Below are positions 41,000-49,960 of a stretch of DNA of 64,000 nt, in pieces; within the stretch, counting starts at the first letter, position 1, and each line of letters opens with the position of its first letter. Origin of the DNA: Marinactinospora thermotolerans DSM 45154 (GTDB lineage: Bacteria > Actinomycetota > Actinomycetes > Streptosporangiales > Streptosporangiaceae); the NCBI RefSeq assembly GCF_900167435.1, contig NZ_FUWS01000003.1:434001-498000 (forward strand). The letters are read 5' to 3'. Below the pieces are notes generated by a model. The model was not told where the DNA came from, did not search any database, and saw only the letters and a program-made list of their open reading frames with translations. Made by a program: the position numbers and the translations under genes.

Positions 41000-41947
41000 T
41001 CAGCGCCTTGAGACCGCCTCGGAGGCGCGGGTGAGGGCGTCCATCTCCTCCTCGGTGAGCCGCACCCGCGCGGCCTCCAGGAGGGCGGGAAGCTGGCCGG
41101 GGCGGCTCGCGCCGGCCGGCACGGCACTGACGTGCGGACGGGCCAGGACCCAGGCCAGGGCGATCGTGGCGATCTGGGTGGAGTGCGCCTCGGCGACGTC
41201 GGCGAGCACGTCCACCACCCGCAGCCCCGCGGAGGTGAGGTATCTCTTGGCCATGGGGCCGCGCGGCGCCGTGGCCAGGTCCTCCTCGGTGCGGTACTTG
41301 CCGGTCAGGAACCCCGAGGCGAGGGCGAAGTAGGGCATCACCCTCAGGCCGTGCCGGCCGGCCGCCGCCAGCAGGTCGGGTTCGTAGACGTCACGACGCA
41401 CCAGGCTGTACTCGGGCTGCAACGCCACCGGCGGGGCGGCGCCGAGCCGCGCCGCGGTCTCCACCCAGGCGTCCACCCGCTCGGCCCGGAAGTCGGACAG
41501 GCCCATGTGGCGGACCTTGCCCTCGCGCACCAGGCGGTCGAACGCCCCGACGGTCTCCTCCAGCGGGGTGTCCTCGTCGTCGATGTGGGCGTAGTAGAGG
41601 TCGATGGCCTCCATGCCCAGACGGGTGAGGGAGGCCTCCGCCGCGGCGACGACGTTGTCGGCACCGAGCCCCCGGAACTGAGGGTGCTGGCCGACCTTGG
41701 TGGCGATGGCGACGTCGCGCGAACCCCTGCGCGCCAGCCACGCGCCGATGACCTCCTCGGACTCGCCGCCGCTGTGGCCGGGGGCCCAGACGGAGTAGGA
41801 GTCGGCGGTGTCGACGAGCGTGCCGCCGCCCTCCACGAAGGCGTCCAGGATCCGGTGTGAGGTGGCGACGTCGCTGGTCCAGCCGAAGACGTTGCCGCCC
41901 AGGACCAGGGGGTGGACGCGCAGGTCGGAGCCTGCCGGCTGCTTCAC
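41000..41947 (-). CDS. Aldo/keto reductase
   Basis: A 315-residue TIM-barrel oxidoreductase. LVLGGNVFGWTSD and GGTLVDTADSYSVWAPGHSGGESEEVIGAWL carry the catalytic Asp and Tyr. ATKVG has the Lys, and DLYYAHIDDEDTPLEETVGAF has the His. SDFRAERVDAWV is the usual AKR 'SN/SDF' segment, and ASRPGQLPALLEA binds the NADP phosphate. It reduces aldehydes or ketones with NADPH; no substrate is indicated. GTG 41947 has an AAGAAG-type site upstream. It stands alone, convergent with pucR. Confidence 0.9.
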   Translation of the reverse strand: MKQPAGSDLRVHPLVLGGNVFGWTSDVATSHRILDAFVEGGGTLVDTADSYSVWAPGHSGGESEEVIGAWLARRGSRDVAIATKVGQHPQFRGLGADNVVAAAEASLTRLGMEAIDLYYAHIDDEDTPLEETVGAFDRLVREGKVRHMGLSDFRAERVDAWVETAARLGAAPPVALQPEYSLVRRDVYEPDLLAAAGRHGLRVMPYFALASGFLTGKYRTEEDLATAPRGPMAKRYLTSAGLRVVDVLADVAEAHSTQIATIALAWVLARPHVSAVPAGASRPGQLPALLEAARVRLTEEEMDALTRASEAVSRR

Positions 41948-42426
41948 GTCTTCTTCTTTCCACGGATGACGACGGGGCCGTGGCCGGCGCGTGGCGCGCT
42001 GTGTGACCGGTTCCGACCCTAGCCCGCGCCTCCCCGCCGCCACGTCTTCACAGCGGGCGCGTCGTCTGGGATTCCGCGGCCGTTTCCGCTGCGACGCCCC
42101 GGGGAGTCCGGTGGTGGAACACGTCGGGGCCTGGGGTGGGAGCGGGGCTCCTCCCGGTCCCCGCCGCGTGCCGGTCGCGGCCTTGCGTGCGCGCGGTCGC
42201 CGCGGTGTCCCGCGTCGGCCTTCCCGAGGCCGTTCCGGCTCAGGGGCGGCGCCGAGACGGCGCGGGCCGCGGCTCGGCCGCCGTCCACCGGCAGGGGCGC
42301 CGATGACGAAGCGGGCCAGGTTCATGCGTCCAAGGAGGCCGAGGTGGCGGAGGAAGCGGCTCCGACGCCTGCGCGGTCGGATGAGGCGCTCGGCCACGGA
42401 GAGACAGGCGATCCGCGTGGGCCGGG
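41948..42426. other. Intergenic, about 480 bases
   Basis: Sequence between the NUDIX and aldo/keto reductase genes, both leftward. Open frames give Arg-rich shadow translations (for example a run of RRPRWRRKRLRRLRGRMRR) with no ribosome-binding site that I trust. No repeat or hairpin stands out. Confidence 0.4.
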
Positions 42427-42894
42427 TCAGCCGGCGTAGACCGCGGTGCCGCTCTCGCGTCCGCGCAGGGCCGCCGCGAGCCGGGGGGCGATGAGCGGGT
42501 GGACCATGTCGACCGCCCGCCGCGGGGGGACGAAGGCGTAGCCGTCCAGCTCCTCCTCCTGCAACGTGATGGCGGTGCCGGGGGCCAGCGCGCCGCAGTC
42601 GAAGACCAGGGACAGGAAGGGGCGGGGCCGGTCGCCGTGGGGCGGGCTCCAGTGGCAGGCCAGCAGCGCTCCCGCGGTCACCCGCAGGCCGGTCTCCTCG
42701 ACCACCTCGCGTTCGCACGCCAGGTGGGGCGGTTCGCCGTGCTCGACGACCCCGCCGGGCAGCGTCCAGTGCTCGCGGTAGTTCGGGTCGACGATCAGCA
42801 CGTCGCCGGAGACGTCGGTGATCAGGGCGGAGGCGGAGAGGTAGGCCGTGGGCAGGGAGGCGAACCATTGCTCCGGGGGGAGCTGTAGCGGCAT
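42427..42894 (-). CDS. NUDIX hydrolase
   Basis: A 155-residue NUDIX protein. The Nudix box is GGVVEHGEPPHLACEREVVEETGL, matching Gx5Ex7REUXEExGU with all metal-binding Glu present. TAYLSASALITDVSGDVLIVDPNYREHWTLPGG leads into it. It hydrolyses a nucleoside diphosphate linked to some moiety; the exact substrate is unknown. ATG 42894 lacks a clear ribosome-binding site and may be leaderless or weakly translated. It is divergent from the kinase gene. Confidence 0.9.
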   Translation of the reverse strand: MPLQLPPEQWFASLPTAYLSASALITDVSGDVLIVDPNYREHWTLPGGVVEHGEPPHLACEREVVEETGLRVTAGALLACHWSPPHGDRPRPFLSLVFDCGALAPGTAITLQEEELDGYAFVPPRRAVDMVHPLIAPRLAAALRGRESGTAVYAG

Positions 42895-43142
42895 GGGGGC
42901 AGGGTAGCCGATCTCCTCCGCTGGTGGGGCGCGGACGGAACTTCGGGATCTACGACGTAAAGGATGAGAAATATGGCATTCCGGCCTCCTCGAAGGGCAC
43001 CACACGCGACCAGGAACAACCCGCGCCAAGGACCGTAACCCCGCCCACACCCCCGAATCCACCGATGTTTTCGGTCAGCCGCCCCCGCGTCTTCGTTACG
43101 ATCTCAAGGGTTCACGACACGGCGGAAGGCGGAGGTTGAGGC

Positions 43143-44897
43143 GTGGGCCCACTGGAGAGCGGCGACCCCGAACGGATCGGCCGGTACCGGCTGATCGGAC
43201 GGCTGGGCGCCGGAGGTATGGGTCAGGTGTTCTTCGGCCGGTCCGTGGGAGGACGGGCGGTCGCGGTCAAGCGGATCCACCCCCACCTGGCCACCGACAC
43301 GTCGTTCCGGCAGCGGTTCGCCCGCGAGGTTTCGGCGGCCCGACAGGTCAGCGGCGCCTTCACGGCGCCGGTCATCGACGCCGACCCCGAGGGGGAGGTG
43401 CCCTGGCTGGTCACCTCCTACGTCCCCTCCCTGCCCTTGGACGAGGCGGTCCGCTCCCTGGGACCGCTGCCCGAGGCCACGCTGCGGGTGCTCGCGGCCG
43501 GCCTGGCCGAGGCCCTCAGCGAGATCCACCGGGTGGGGCTGATCCACCGCGACCTCAAGCCCGGCAACGTCCTGCTCGCCGAGGACGGTCCGCGCGTCAT
43601 CGACTTCGGCATCGCCCGCGCCACCGAGGGGACCGCCGCCACCCAGTCGGTCATCGGCACCCCCGGATTCATGTCCCCCGAACAGATCCAGGGCATGCCG
43701 TTGACCCCCAGGAGCGACATGTTCGCCTACGGGGCCGTCCTGGTCTACGCCGCCGGCGGCGTCGGGCCGTTCGGCGAGGGGTCGATGCCGACCATGGTCA
43801 TGCGCATCCTCCAGCACGACCCCGACCTGTCGGCGGTGCCGCCGTCGCTGCGGCGTCTGGTCGGCGCCTGCCTGGCCAAGGACGAGCGGTACCGGCCCGG
43901 CCCCGGCGACGTGCTCGACGCGCTCGGCGATGTTCCGGCCGGCACCTCCTGGCTTCCGCCGGTCTTCCAGCGCGGCGTCCAGGAACAGGTCGCCAAGGTC
44001 AACGCCGCCCTCAGCGGGGCCTCCGCCGCCGACCCGGCCGACGGGGCGACCGCGGTGCTCGGCGGCGCGGCGCCCACCGGGCCCGGCACCACCCCGCCGA
44101 CCGCGTTCCTCGACGACCGGAACGGGCGCACGGCCGGGCAGGACGCCACCTCGGTCATGGGCGTCGAGTCCGGCCGTACCGCCGGATACCCCTCGACCTC
44201 GGTCTACGCCGACAGCGGCCCCCTGGCTCCCCCCACCCCGCCCACCGCGGCGATGCCCCCGACCGGCCGCCACGGCAGCCCCGGCACCGCGGGGGACGAG
44301 TCCGCCTACGCCGACCTGTACCGCGGCTCGCGCGCCGACGAGGAACGCAGGCGGCGCGAGCGCGAGGAGGCCTACCGGCGCGAACAGCACCGTCTCCGCC
44401 AGGAGGAGGAGCGCGAGCGCCAACGCGAGGAGGAGGAACGGCGGCGCGAGCTCGCCCGCCAGGAGGAGCGCCGCCGTCGCGCCGAGGCCGAGCAGGCCCA
44501 CCGCGAACGGCTCCGCGCCGAACGCGAGGCCGCGCGCCGGGCCGAGATGAACGCCCGGACCGCCGAGCAGCCCGGCCTGTGGAGCTTCGCCCGGCTCATC
44601 CCCCTGCTGATCATCCCGCTGATCCAGATCCCGCTGGGCTGGGGCGTCTCGCACGCCTGGCAGTGGTTCACCGCGTCGGACGCCTACTGGGGCGCGCCGT
44701 GGTACTACTCGGGCATCCTCACCTGGGACGGCTTCCTCCAGGCCCTCTACCTGGGCTATTTCCTGCTCAACAACGTGGTGTCGCTGGAGTACCTGGCCCG
44801 GTCGTTGCGGACCGGGTTCGTCACCGGCGTCATGCTGGCGGTGGCGGCCATCGCCGGCACCAACGGCGCGTTGTGGTACTTCGGTTTCTTCGGCTGA
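43143..44897 (+). CDS. Membrane-anchored Ser/Thr protein kinase
   Basis: A 584-residue kinase. Residues 12-270 form a Hanks-type domain: GRLGAGGMGQVF, AVKRI, HRDLKPGNVLL, DFGIARA and GTPGFMSPEQ. A Pro/Thr-rich linker follows, then about 80 residues almost entirely Glu, Arg, Gln and Ala (ERRRREREEAYRREQHRLRQ...), a likely long coiled coil. Three or four hydrophobic helices close the protein (LIPLLIIPLIQIPLGWGV, LYLGYFLLNNVVSL, VTGVMLAVAAIAGTNGALWYF). There is no PASTA or other extracellular sensor, so the signal is probably membrane- or cytoplasm-derived. GTG 43143 has GGAGG nine bases upstream. A strong terminator follows. Confidence 0.9.
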   Translation: MGPLESGDPERIGRYRLIGRLGAGGMGQVFFGRSVGGRAVAVKRIHPHLATDTSFRQRFAREVSAARQVSGAFTAPVIDADPEGEVPWLVTSYVPSLPLDEAVRSLGPLPEATLRVLAAGLAEALSEIHRVGLIHRDLKPGNVLLAEDGPRVIDFGIARATEGTAATQSVIGTPGFMSPEQIQGMPLTPRSDMFAYGAVLVYAAGGVGPFGEGSMPTMVMRILQHDPDLSAVPPSLRRLVGACLAKDERYRPGPGDVLDALGDVPAGTSWLPPVFQRGVQEQVAKVNAALSGASAADPADGATAVLGGAAPTGPGTTPPTAFLDDRNGRTAGQDATSVMGVESGRTAGYPSTSVYADSGPLAPPTPPTAAMPPTGRHGSPGTAGDESAYADLYRGSRADEERRRREREEAYRREQHRLRQEEERERQREEEERRRELARQEERRRRAEAEQAHRERLRAEREAARRAEMNARTAEQPGLWSFARLIPLLIIPLIQIPLGWGVSHAWQWFTASDAYWGAPWYYSGILTWDGFLQALYLGYFLLNNVVSLEYLARSLRTGFVTGVMLAVAAIAGTNGALWYFGFFG

Positions 44898-44914
44898 GCC
44901 CACCGGTACGACTC

Positions 44915-44946
44915 GGACGGCCCCGTTCCTCGGAACGGGGCCGTCC
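44915..44946 (+). terminator. Strong terminator after the kinase gene
   Basis: GGACGGCCCCGTTCC and GGAACGGGGCCGTCC form a perfect 15-bp stem with loop TC, 17 bp after the stop codon. Confidence 0.85.
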
Positions 44947-45063
44947 GGCGTCTCCGCCGCTACGCGGGGCCGGGGACGCCCTGGGGAGCACCACCGCCGC
45001 TCGGTGCGGGCGGGCTTTCGCCCGGCGCGTGGCCGCACCCGCCGCGCGGTGGCGCTCCCGTGG

Positions 45064-46014
45064 TCAGTCCCGCGCCCCCGCGCGCAGCGCCGCGATGAAC
45101 CACTCCCAGGCGGGCACGGTCGGCTCCATCGGGGGGTGGCCGTTGACGATGCCCAGGAGGATCCAGTACCGCTCGACGCGGGTGTCGGCGCCCATGGCGA
45201 AACGGTCGGCGAGTTCGGCGCGCCACCGAGGGGTGTCGGCCTGGTCGTACAGGCGGGCGATCGCCGGCGCCACCTCGGCGACGATCTGCTGGCCGGCCGG
45301 GCTCGCCGGGTCGATCCCGGCCTCCACCGCCGGCCGTGACCTCGCCACGACGAGCTCGGCCGCCTCCTGCTCGGCCCGCCCGGGGGCGAGCGGCTCGCCC
45401 GCGGCCAGGGCGCGTTCCTGCGCCCGGGCCATTTCCCGGACCCGCGCGAGGTAGTCGGGGTCGCGGACCAGTTCGGCCAGTTCCACCCAGGCGTCGATCT
45501 GCTCGGGGGTGGGGTCGTCGGGAAGGTCGACCTGCACCGAGCGCATGCGGGCCACGAACTCCTCGTCCAGTTCCAGCCCGCCGAACACGGCGTCGTGGTA
45601 GTCGTCGATGATCCTGCGCCGTTCCTCCGCGGAGAGTCTGGCCAGTCGGTTCATGAGGGTGATGTCCTTTTCCGATGGGGTGCGGTGAGCCACGGTGCGC
45701 AGAACCGCCCGGCGCAGCCGCAGCAGGCGGATCTGGGCGTCCAGCGCGTCGGCGTGCGCCGCGGCCACTCCGCCGAGGTCGGCCTCGTGGGCCAGGACGC
45801 GGCGGATCGTCGCCAGGTCGATGCCGAGGTCACGCAGCGTCCGTACCAGCTCCAGCCGGGCGGCGGCCTCGGTGTTGTAGAGCCGGTAGCCGGAGGTGGT
45901 GCGTGTGGTGGGTGGGACGATGCCGGTGTCGGCGTAGTACCGGATCGTCTTGACCGGTAGGCCGGTGCTGCGCGACAGCTGGCCGATGGTGGACAGGCCG
46001 TGGCGTTCTTCCAT
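45064..46014 (-). CDS. MerR-family transcriptional regulator
   Basis: A 316-residue regulator. The N-terminal MerR winged helix reads TIGQLSRSTGLPVKTIRYYADTGIVPP then SGYRLYNTEAAARLELVRTLRDLGIDLATIRRVL. A dimerising coiled coil follows, and then about 180 residues rich in Glu/Arg/Ala helices. This tail is much longer than in metal-sensing MerR proteins and may bind a small molecule; no Cys ligands are seen. ATG 46014 lies seven bases from a -10 element with the 19-bp spacer typical of MerR promoters, so the gene probably regulates itself. Confidence 0.88.
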   Translation of the reverse strand: MEERHGLSTIGQLSRSTGLPVKTIRYYADTGIVPPTTRTTSGYRLYNTEAAARLELVRTLRDLGIDLATIRRVLAHEADLGGVAAAHADALDAQIRLLRLRRAVLRTVAHRTPSEKDITLMNRLARLSAEERRRIIDDYHDAVFGGLELDEEFVARMRSVQVDLPDDPTPEQIDAWVELAELVRDPDYLARVREMARAQERALAAGEPLAPGRAEQEAAELVVARSRPAVEAGIDPASPAGQQIVAEVAPAIARLYDQADTPRWRAELADRFAMGADTRVERYWILLGIVNGHPPMEPTVPAWEWFIAALRAGARD

Positions 46015-46020
46015 GTCTGG

Positions 46021-46051
46021 AGTCTGGAGTCTCCAGTGGCTGGAGGGTCAA
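46021..46051 (-). promoter_or_regulatory. MerR-type promoter/operator with 19-bp spacer
   Basis: On the minus strand, -35 TTGACC (46046-46051) and -10 CAGACT (46021-46026) are separated by 19 bp. The spacer carries two overlapping perfect palindromes, CTCCAGTGGCTGGAG (46031-46045) and CTGGAGTCTCCAG (46024-46036). The start codon is six bases past the -10, so the transcript should be leaderless. The layout is classic for MerR untwisting activation. Confidence 0.75.
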
Positions 46052-46113
46052 CCCGGTTCCTCCGTCCGCGGTCCCGGTTAGGGTGCGTGGACCCACCGAG
46101 AGGGGAGGGCCGG

Positions 46114-46950
46114 ATGGAGAGCATGCCGGCGGCGCTGGAGAGGCCGGTGCGCTGGATGGAGGCGCGGAGAGGCCCGTTGTGGCGGGTCGCGGCCTGGCTG
46201 CTGCGGTTCGGCTGGGCGCAGGCGTGGGCGTGCGCGTTCGCGGTGTGCCTGTTCGTGGGGCTGGCGTTGTCGTCCCTGCTGCCGCTGCCCCTGGCCCGCT
46301 ACGACGCGATGCTGCTGTACGCGGTGGCGGTGACGGCGGTGTTCTGGTGGCTGCGGCTGGAGAGCGGCCGCGAGATCGCGGCCATCCTCGGCTTCCACGT
46401 CGTGGGGTTGGTGTTCGAGCTGTTCAAGGTCCACATGGGCTCGTGGTCCTACCCCGAGCCGGCCCTCACCAAGATCGCCGGGGTCCCCCTGTACAGCGGC
46501 TTCCTCTACGCCGCGGTGGGCAGCTATGTGGTGCGCGCCTGGAAGCTGCTGGATCTGAGGCTGGAGGGCTACCGGCCGTGGGCCACCGCGCTGGTGGCCG
46601 CCGCGATCTACGTCAACTTCCTCACCCACCATTGGCTGCCGGACGCGCGCGTGGTGCTGGCGGTCGCGGTGGTCGTCGTGACGTGGGGGTCGTGGGTGGG
46701 GTTCCGCGTCGCGGAGCGCCGCCATCGCATGCCGTTGGCGGTCTCCTTCGCGCTGATCGGGTTCTTCCTGTGGGTGGCGGAGAACGTCGCGACGCTGCTC
46801 GGCGCCTGGAGCTACCCCGACCAGCTCCAGTCCTGGACGATGGTGCACCCGGCCAAGGCCGGGGCGTGGGCGCTGCTGGTCACGGTGTCGTTCGTCCTGG
46901 TCGTCTGCTGGAAGCGGCCCGACGGTACCGCGAGGCAGGCCCCGGCGTGA
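46114..46950 (+). CDS. DUF817-like integral membrane protein
   Basis: A 278-residue protein with about seven or eight helices. FELFKVHMGSWSYPEPALTKIAGVPLYSGFLYAAVGSYV, NFLTHHWLPDARVVLAV and WVAENVATLLGAWSYPDQLQSWTMVHPAKAGAWAL are the conserved segments of the DUF817 family, which has no known function. The conserved His, Trp and Asp in these loops suggest an enzyme or cofactor site within the membrane. ATG 46114 has GAGGGGAGGG upstream. It is divergent from the MerR gene and may be one of its targets. Confidence 0.8.
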   Translation: MESMPAALERPVRWMEARRGPLWRVAAWLLRFGWAQAWACAFAVCLFVGLALSSLLPLPLARYDAMLLYAVAVTAVFWWLRLESGREIAAILGFHVVGLVFELFKVHMGSWSYPEPALTKIAGVPLYSGFLYAAVGSYVVRAWKLLDLRLEGYRPWATALVAAAIYVNFLTHHWLPDARVVLAVAVVVVTWGSWVGFRVAERRHRMPLAVSFALIGFFLWVAENVATLLGAWSYPDQLQSWTMVHPAKAGAWALLVTVSFVLVVCWKRPDGTARQAPA

Positions 46951-47355
46951 CAGGCGGGGCCGGGCGCTCCCCCGTTCCTGAGGACGGGGCGCGGGAGGCC
47001 GGGGGCGTGCGTCCCACGGCGTCTTGAGTCCCCCCCGGCCGCCAGGTGGCGGCCGATGCCCGCCGAGAGCACTGCCCGTCCGGGCCGCCTCCCCGCCGTG
47101 GGCGGGTTCGTTCACACGCGCCCCTAGGGGGCGGTCTGCTCGGCGGGGGCGGCGGGGGCGTGTGTGGTTGCCTCGGCCGGGCGGAGGAGGGCGCCGGTCG
47201 GGGAAGACGGGCGCGGCGGGGAAGGGCGGAGGCCCGCCGACAGTGGGTGAGGGGCGGGGGCGGCGCTGCGTCGGCGGGGCCGGCCCGCAGTCCCGCCTCC
47301 GCGCGCACGAGGTCCGGGGCAGGCAGGGGCGGCGGGACGGCGCACTCCCATAGAG
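46951..47355. other. Intergenic, about 400 bases, with a short hairpin
   Basis: CCCCGT and ACGGGG (46970-46989) may terminate the DUF817 gene. The remainder is G+C-rich and I see no gene before the metal-sensor operator. Confidence 0.45.
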
Positions 47356-47389
47356 CCTTATTATCTTCGTATGCGTGAAGGTAATAAGG
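47356..47389. promoter_or_regulatory. Operator/promoter of the metal sensor-ATPase operon
   Basis: CCTTATTATCTTC (47356-47368) and GAAGGTAATAAGG (47377-47389) are inverted repeats with one mismatch, 8 bp apart. This is the size and base composition of an ArsR/SmtB operator. The left arm contains the -10 TATTAT (47359-47364); the start codon at 47371 lies in the spacer. The repressor would therefore cover both the promoter and the first codons of a leaderless message. Confidence 0.8.
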
Positions 47390-47799
47390 TTTGCAGCTTC
47401 GGTCCGGAGAGCCCTTACGTGGACCTGGCCGCCGAGGTGTTCCGTCTGCTGGCCGACGCCACCAGGATCAGGATCATCCTCGCCCTGCGCGAGGGGGAGC
47501 GCTCGGTCAACGAGCTGGCCGAGGCCGTGGGCAAGTCGCCGACCACCGTCTCCCAGCACCTGGCGAAACTGCGTTGGGGACGGGTGGTGGCCACCCGCCA
47601 GGACGGCACCCGCGTCTTCTACAGCCTCCGGGACGAGCACGTCCGCGAACTGGTGGCCCAGGCGGTCTTCCAGGCCGAACACGCCCTGGAGGAGACCCCG
47701 GCCCACCACCGGGCCGGCGTGTCCATGCGACCGGGCCAGGACGCTCCGGCCTCCTGCCCCGCCAGCACCGGCGATGACACCCCCGAGGGGAAGGCGTGA
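47371..47799 (+). CDS. ArsR/SmtB-family metal sensor (NmtR-like)
   Basis: A 142-residue repressor. VFRLLADATRIRIILALREGERSVNELAEAVGKSPTTVSQHLAKLRWGRVVATRQDGTRVFYSLRD is the winged helix. The C-terminal helix keeps Asp88, His90 and His104, with more His at about 112-113. This is similar to the alpha-5 site of mycobacterial NmtR, which senses nickel/cobalt. The Cys residues near the N-terminus and in the tail are not in a CxC metal motif. It probably represses itself and the downstream ATPase, with which it overlaps by 4 bp. ATG 47371 has no ribosome-binding site and appears leaderless. Confidence 0.88.
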   Translation: MREGNKVCSFGPESPYVDLAAEVFRLLADATRIRIILALREGERSVNELAEAVGKSPTTVSQHLAKLRWGRVVATRQDGTRVFYSLRDEHVRELVAQAVFQAEHALEETPAHHRAGVSMRPGQDAPASCPASTGDDTPEGKA

Positions 47800-49700
47800 C
47801 CCAGACGCGGGTGCCGCCCGCCCCGCGGGACCGGGCCCTGGCCCGCCCTCCGTCGATCCTCGCCACCGGCGTGCGGCTGCCGGAGGTGCGCTGGGCTGCC
47901 GCCGCCCTGCTCCTGTTCCTGCTGGGATGGGGGATGCAGCTGGCCGCGGCCCCGGCGCCGCTGTGGTGGGCCGCCTACCTCGCCTGCTACGCCACGGGAG
48001 GCTGGGAACCGGCCCTGGCCGGCCTGCGCGCGCTGCGGGACAGGACTTTGGACGTCGACCTGCTGATGATCGTCGCCGCGATCGCCGCGGCCTCGATCGG
48101 GCAGGTCTTCGACGGGGCCCTGCTCATCGTCATCTTCGCGACCTCCGGCGCACTGGAGGCCGTCGTCACCCAGCGCACCGCCGACTCGGTGGACTCCCTG
48201 CTGAACCTGGCCCCCGAACAGGCCACCCTCCTGCGTGAGGACGGCACCACCGCCACCGTTGCCAGCCGCGACCTGACGCCCGGGCAGCGCATCCTCGTCC
48301 GCCCCGGCGAGCGCATCGGCGGCGACGGCACCGTCGTCGAGGGCATCAGCGAGGTCGACCAGCAGGCCATCACCGGCGAATCGGTGCCCGTGGTGCGCGG
48401 GGTGGGCGACGAGGTGCTCTCCGGCACCGTCAACGGCACCGGCACCCTGACCGTGCGGATCACCCGGGAGGCCGGCGCGTCGGTGATCGCGCGCATCGTC
48501 GCCCTGGTCGAGGAGGCGTCGGGGACCAAGGCCAGGACGCAGCTGTTCATCGAGAGGATCGAACAGGCCTACTCCTTCGGCGTGGTCGTCGCCACCCTGC
48601 TGGTGCTGGCCGTGCCGATGCTGTTCCTCGGCCACGCCTTCGAGCAGGCCCTGACGCGCGCGATCGTGTTCATGATCGTCGCCTCCCCGTGCGCGGTCGT
48701 GCTGTCGACCATGCCGCCGCTGCTGGCCTCCATCGCCAACGCCGGCCGCCACGGCGTCCTGGTCAAGTCGGCGACGGTCATGGAGACCGTCGGGCGTACC
48801 ACGGTCGTCGCCTTCGACAAGACCGGGACCCTCACCGAGGGCGCGCCCGAGGTCACCGAGGTCGGGGCCGCGGCAGGGCACACCGAGGACGAGGTGCTCG
48901 CCCTGGCCGCGGCGGTGGAACGCTACAGCGAGCACCCCTTGGGCCGGGCGATCGCGCGCGCCGCCGCCGAACGCGACCTGGCCGTGCCCGAGGCCGTCGA
49001 CTTCCGGGCCCTGCCCGGCCGCGGGGTCACCGGCCGGGTCGGGGGCCGCGCCGTCACCGTCGAGCGCGCCGACGCCGCCTCGGCCACCACCGGTACCGTC
49101 GTCGAGGTCCGGCGCGAGGGGGAACCGGTCGGCACGGTCACCCTCGTGGACCGCCTGCGCCCCGACGCCCGCGCGGCGGTCCAGGCCGTGGCCGGCCTCA
49201 CCACGGCCCCGGCGATGCTGTTGACCGGCGACCACGCCTCCGCCGCGGCGGCGGTCGCCGAGCGCACCGGCGTCACATCGGTGCGCTCCCGCCTGATGCC
49301 CCAGGACAAGGTCGCCGTCGTCGAGGACCTGCAATCGCGAGGGGAACGGGTCCTGCTCGTCGGTGACGGTGTCAACGACGCCCCCGCCCTGGCCGCGGCC
49401 TCCACGGGCGTGGCGATGGGGCGCCGGGGGTCGGACCTGGCGCTGGACACCGCCGACGTCGTCATTGTGCGCGACGAACTGGGCGCGGTGGCCAACCTGG
49501 TGCGGCTGTCGCGCAGGGCCCGCCGGTACGTGATCGCCAACCTGGTCATCGCGGCGAGCGTCATCGCGGTGCTCGTCACCTGGGACCTGGTCGCCACCCT
49601 GCCGTTGGCGCTGGCCGTGGCAGGGCACGAGGGCTCCACCGTCCTGGTCGCGCTCAACGGCGCGCGCCTGCTGCGCCGCTCCGCGTGGCAGTCGGGGTGA
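47796..49700 (+). CDS. P1B-type heavy-metal ATPase (P1B-4-like, Co/Ni/Zn/Fe efflux)
   Basis: A 634-residue transporter without an N-terminal metal-binding domain. The TGES loop is in DQQAITGESVPV, membrane motif SPC is at residues 297-299, and the phosphorylated Asp341 is in DKTGTLTEG. GDGVNDAPAL and HEGST (His611) complete it. SPC with HEGxT and no heavy-metal-associated domain is the signature of group P1B-4 (CtpD/CoaT type). These expel cobalt, iron, nickel or zinc. Together with the NmtR-like sensor this is a metal-efflux operon. The GTG overlaps the sensor stop. Fewer helices than in copper ATPases fit the group. Confidence 0.88.
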   Translation: MTQTRVPPAPRDRALARPPSILATGVRLPEVRWAAAALLLFLLGWGMQLAAAPAPLWWAAYLACYATGGWEPALAGLRALRDRTLDVDLLMIVAAIAAASIGQVFDGALLIVIFATSGALEAVVTQRTADSVDSLLNLAPEQATLLREDGTTATVASRDLTPGQRILVRPGERIGGDGTVVEGISEVDQQAITGESVPVVRGVGDEVLSGTVNGTGTLTVRITREAGASVIARIVALVEEASGTKARTQLFIERIEQAYSFGVVVATLLVLAVPMLFLGHAFEQALTRAIVFMIVASPCAVVLSTMPPLLASIANAGRHGVLVKSATVMETVGRTTVVAFDKTGTLTEGAPEVTEVGAAAGHTEDEVLALAAAVERYSEHPLGRAIARAAAERDLAVPEAVDFRALPGRGVTGRVGGRAVTVERADAASATTGTVVEVRREGEPVGTVTLVDRLRPDARAAVQAVAGLTTAPAMLLTGDHASAAAAVAERTGVTSVRSRLMPQDKVAVVEDLQSRGERVLLVGDGVNDAPALAAASTGVAMGRRGSDLALDTADVVIVRDELGAVANLVRLSRRARRYVIANLVIAASVIAVLVTWDLVATLPLALAVAGHEGSTVLVALNGARLLRRSAWQSG

Positions 49701-49960
49701 GGCCGGGGGCCGTCCGGGGCCGCCGGTCGCCGGATCGGTCGGCGGGGGCGCAGCGCCTTCTCCGGGGTTCGGCCGGGCCGGGGGAGGCCGGGTGAGACGG
49801 TGCGCGACCGCGCCGTAGACCCCGCCGGGGGCGTTGCCCCGAGCCGATCATCCTCTGGCCGCCGTCTCGGGACGGTGCGGGGACGAGCGCCGGAACGGCC
49901 GGGGAGCCGCCCGTCGAGGGGGACCTCACCGCCCCCGGGAGGGGGGCCGGTGCGAGACGT

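Noticed and set aside
39210..41333. A long rightward frame overlapping pucR in a different phase
   Set aside because: It is a shadow: the sequence is runs of Arg/Pro/Gly, while the pucR frame has both family domains.
41985..42494. An Arg-rich rightward gene between the aldo/keto reductase and NUDIX genes
   Set aside because: No ribosome-binding site, no recognisable domain, and amino-acid content typical of a wrong frame.
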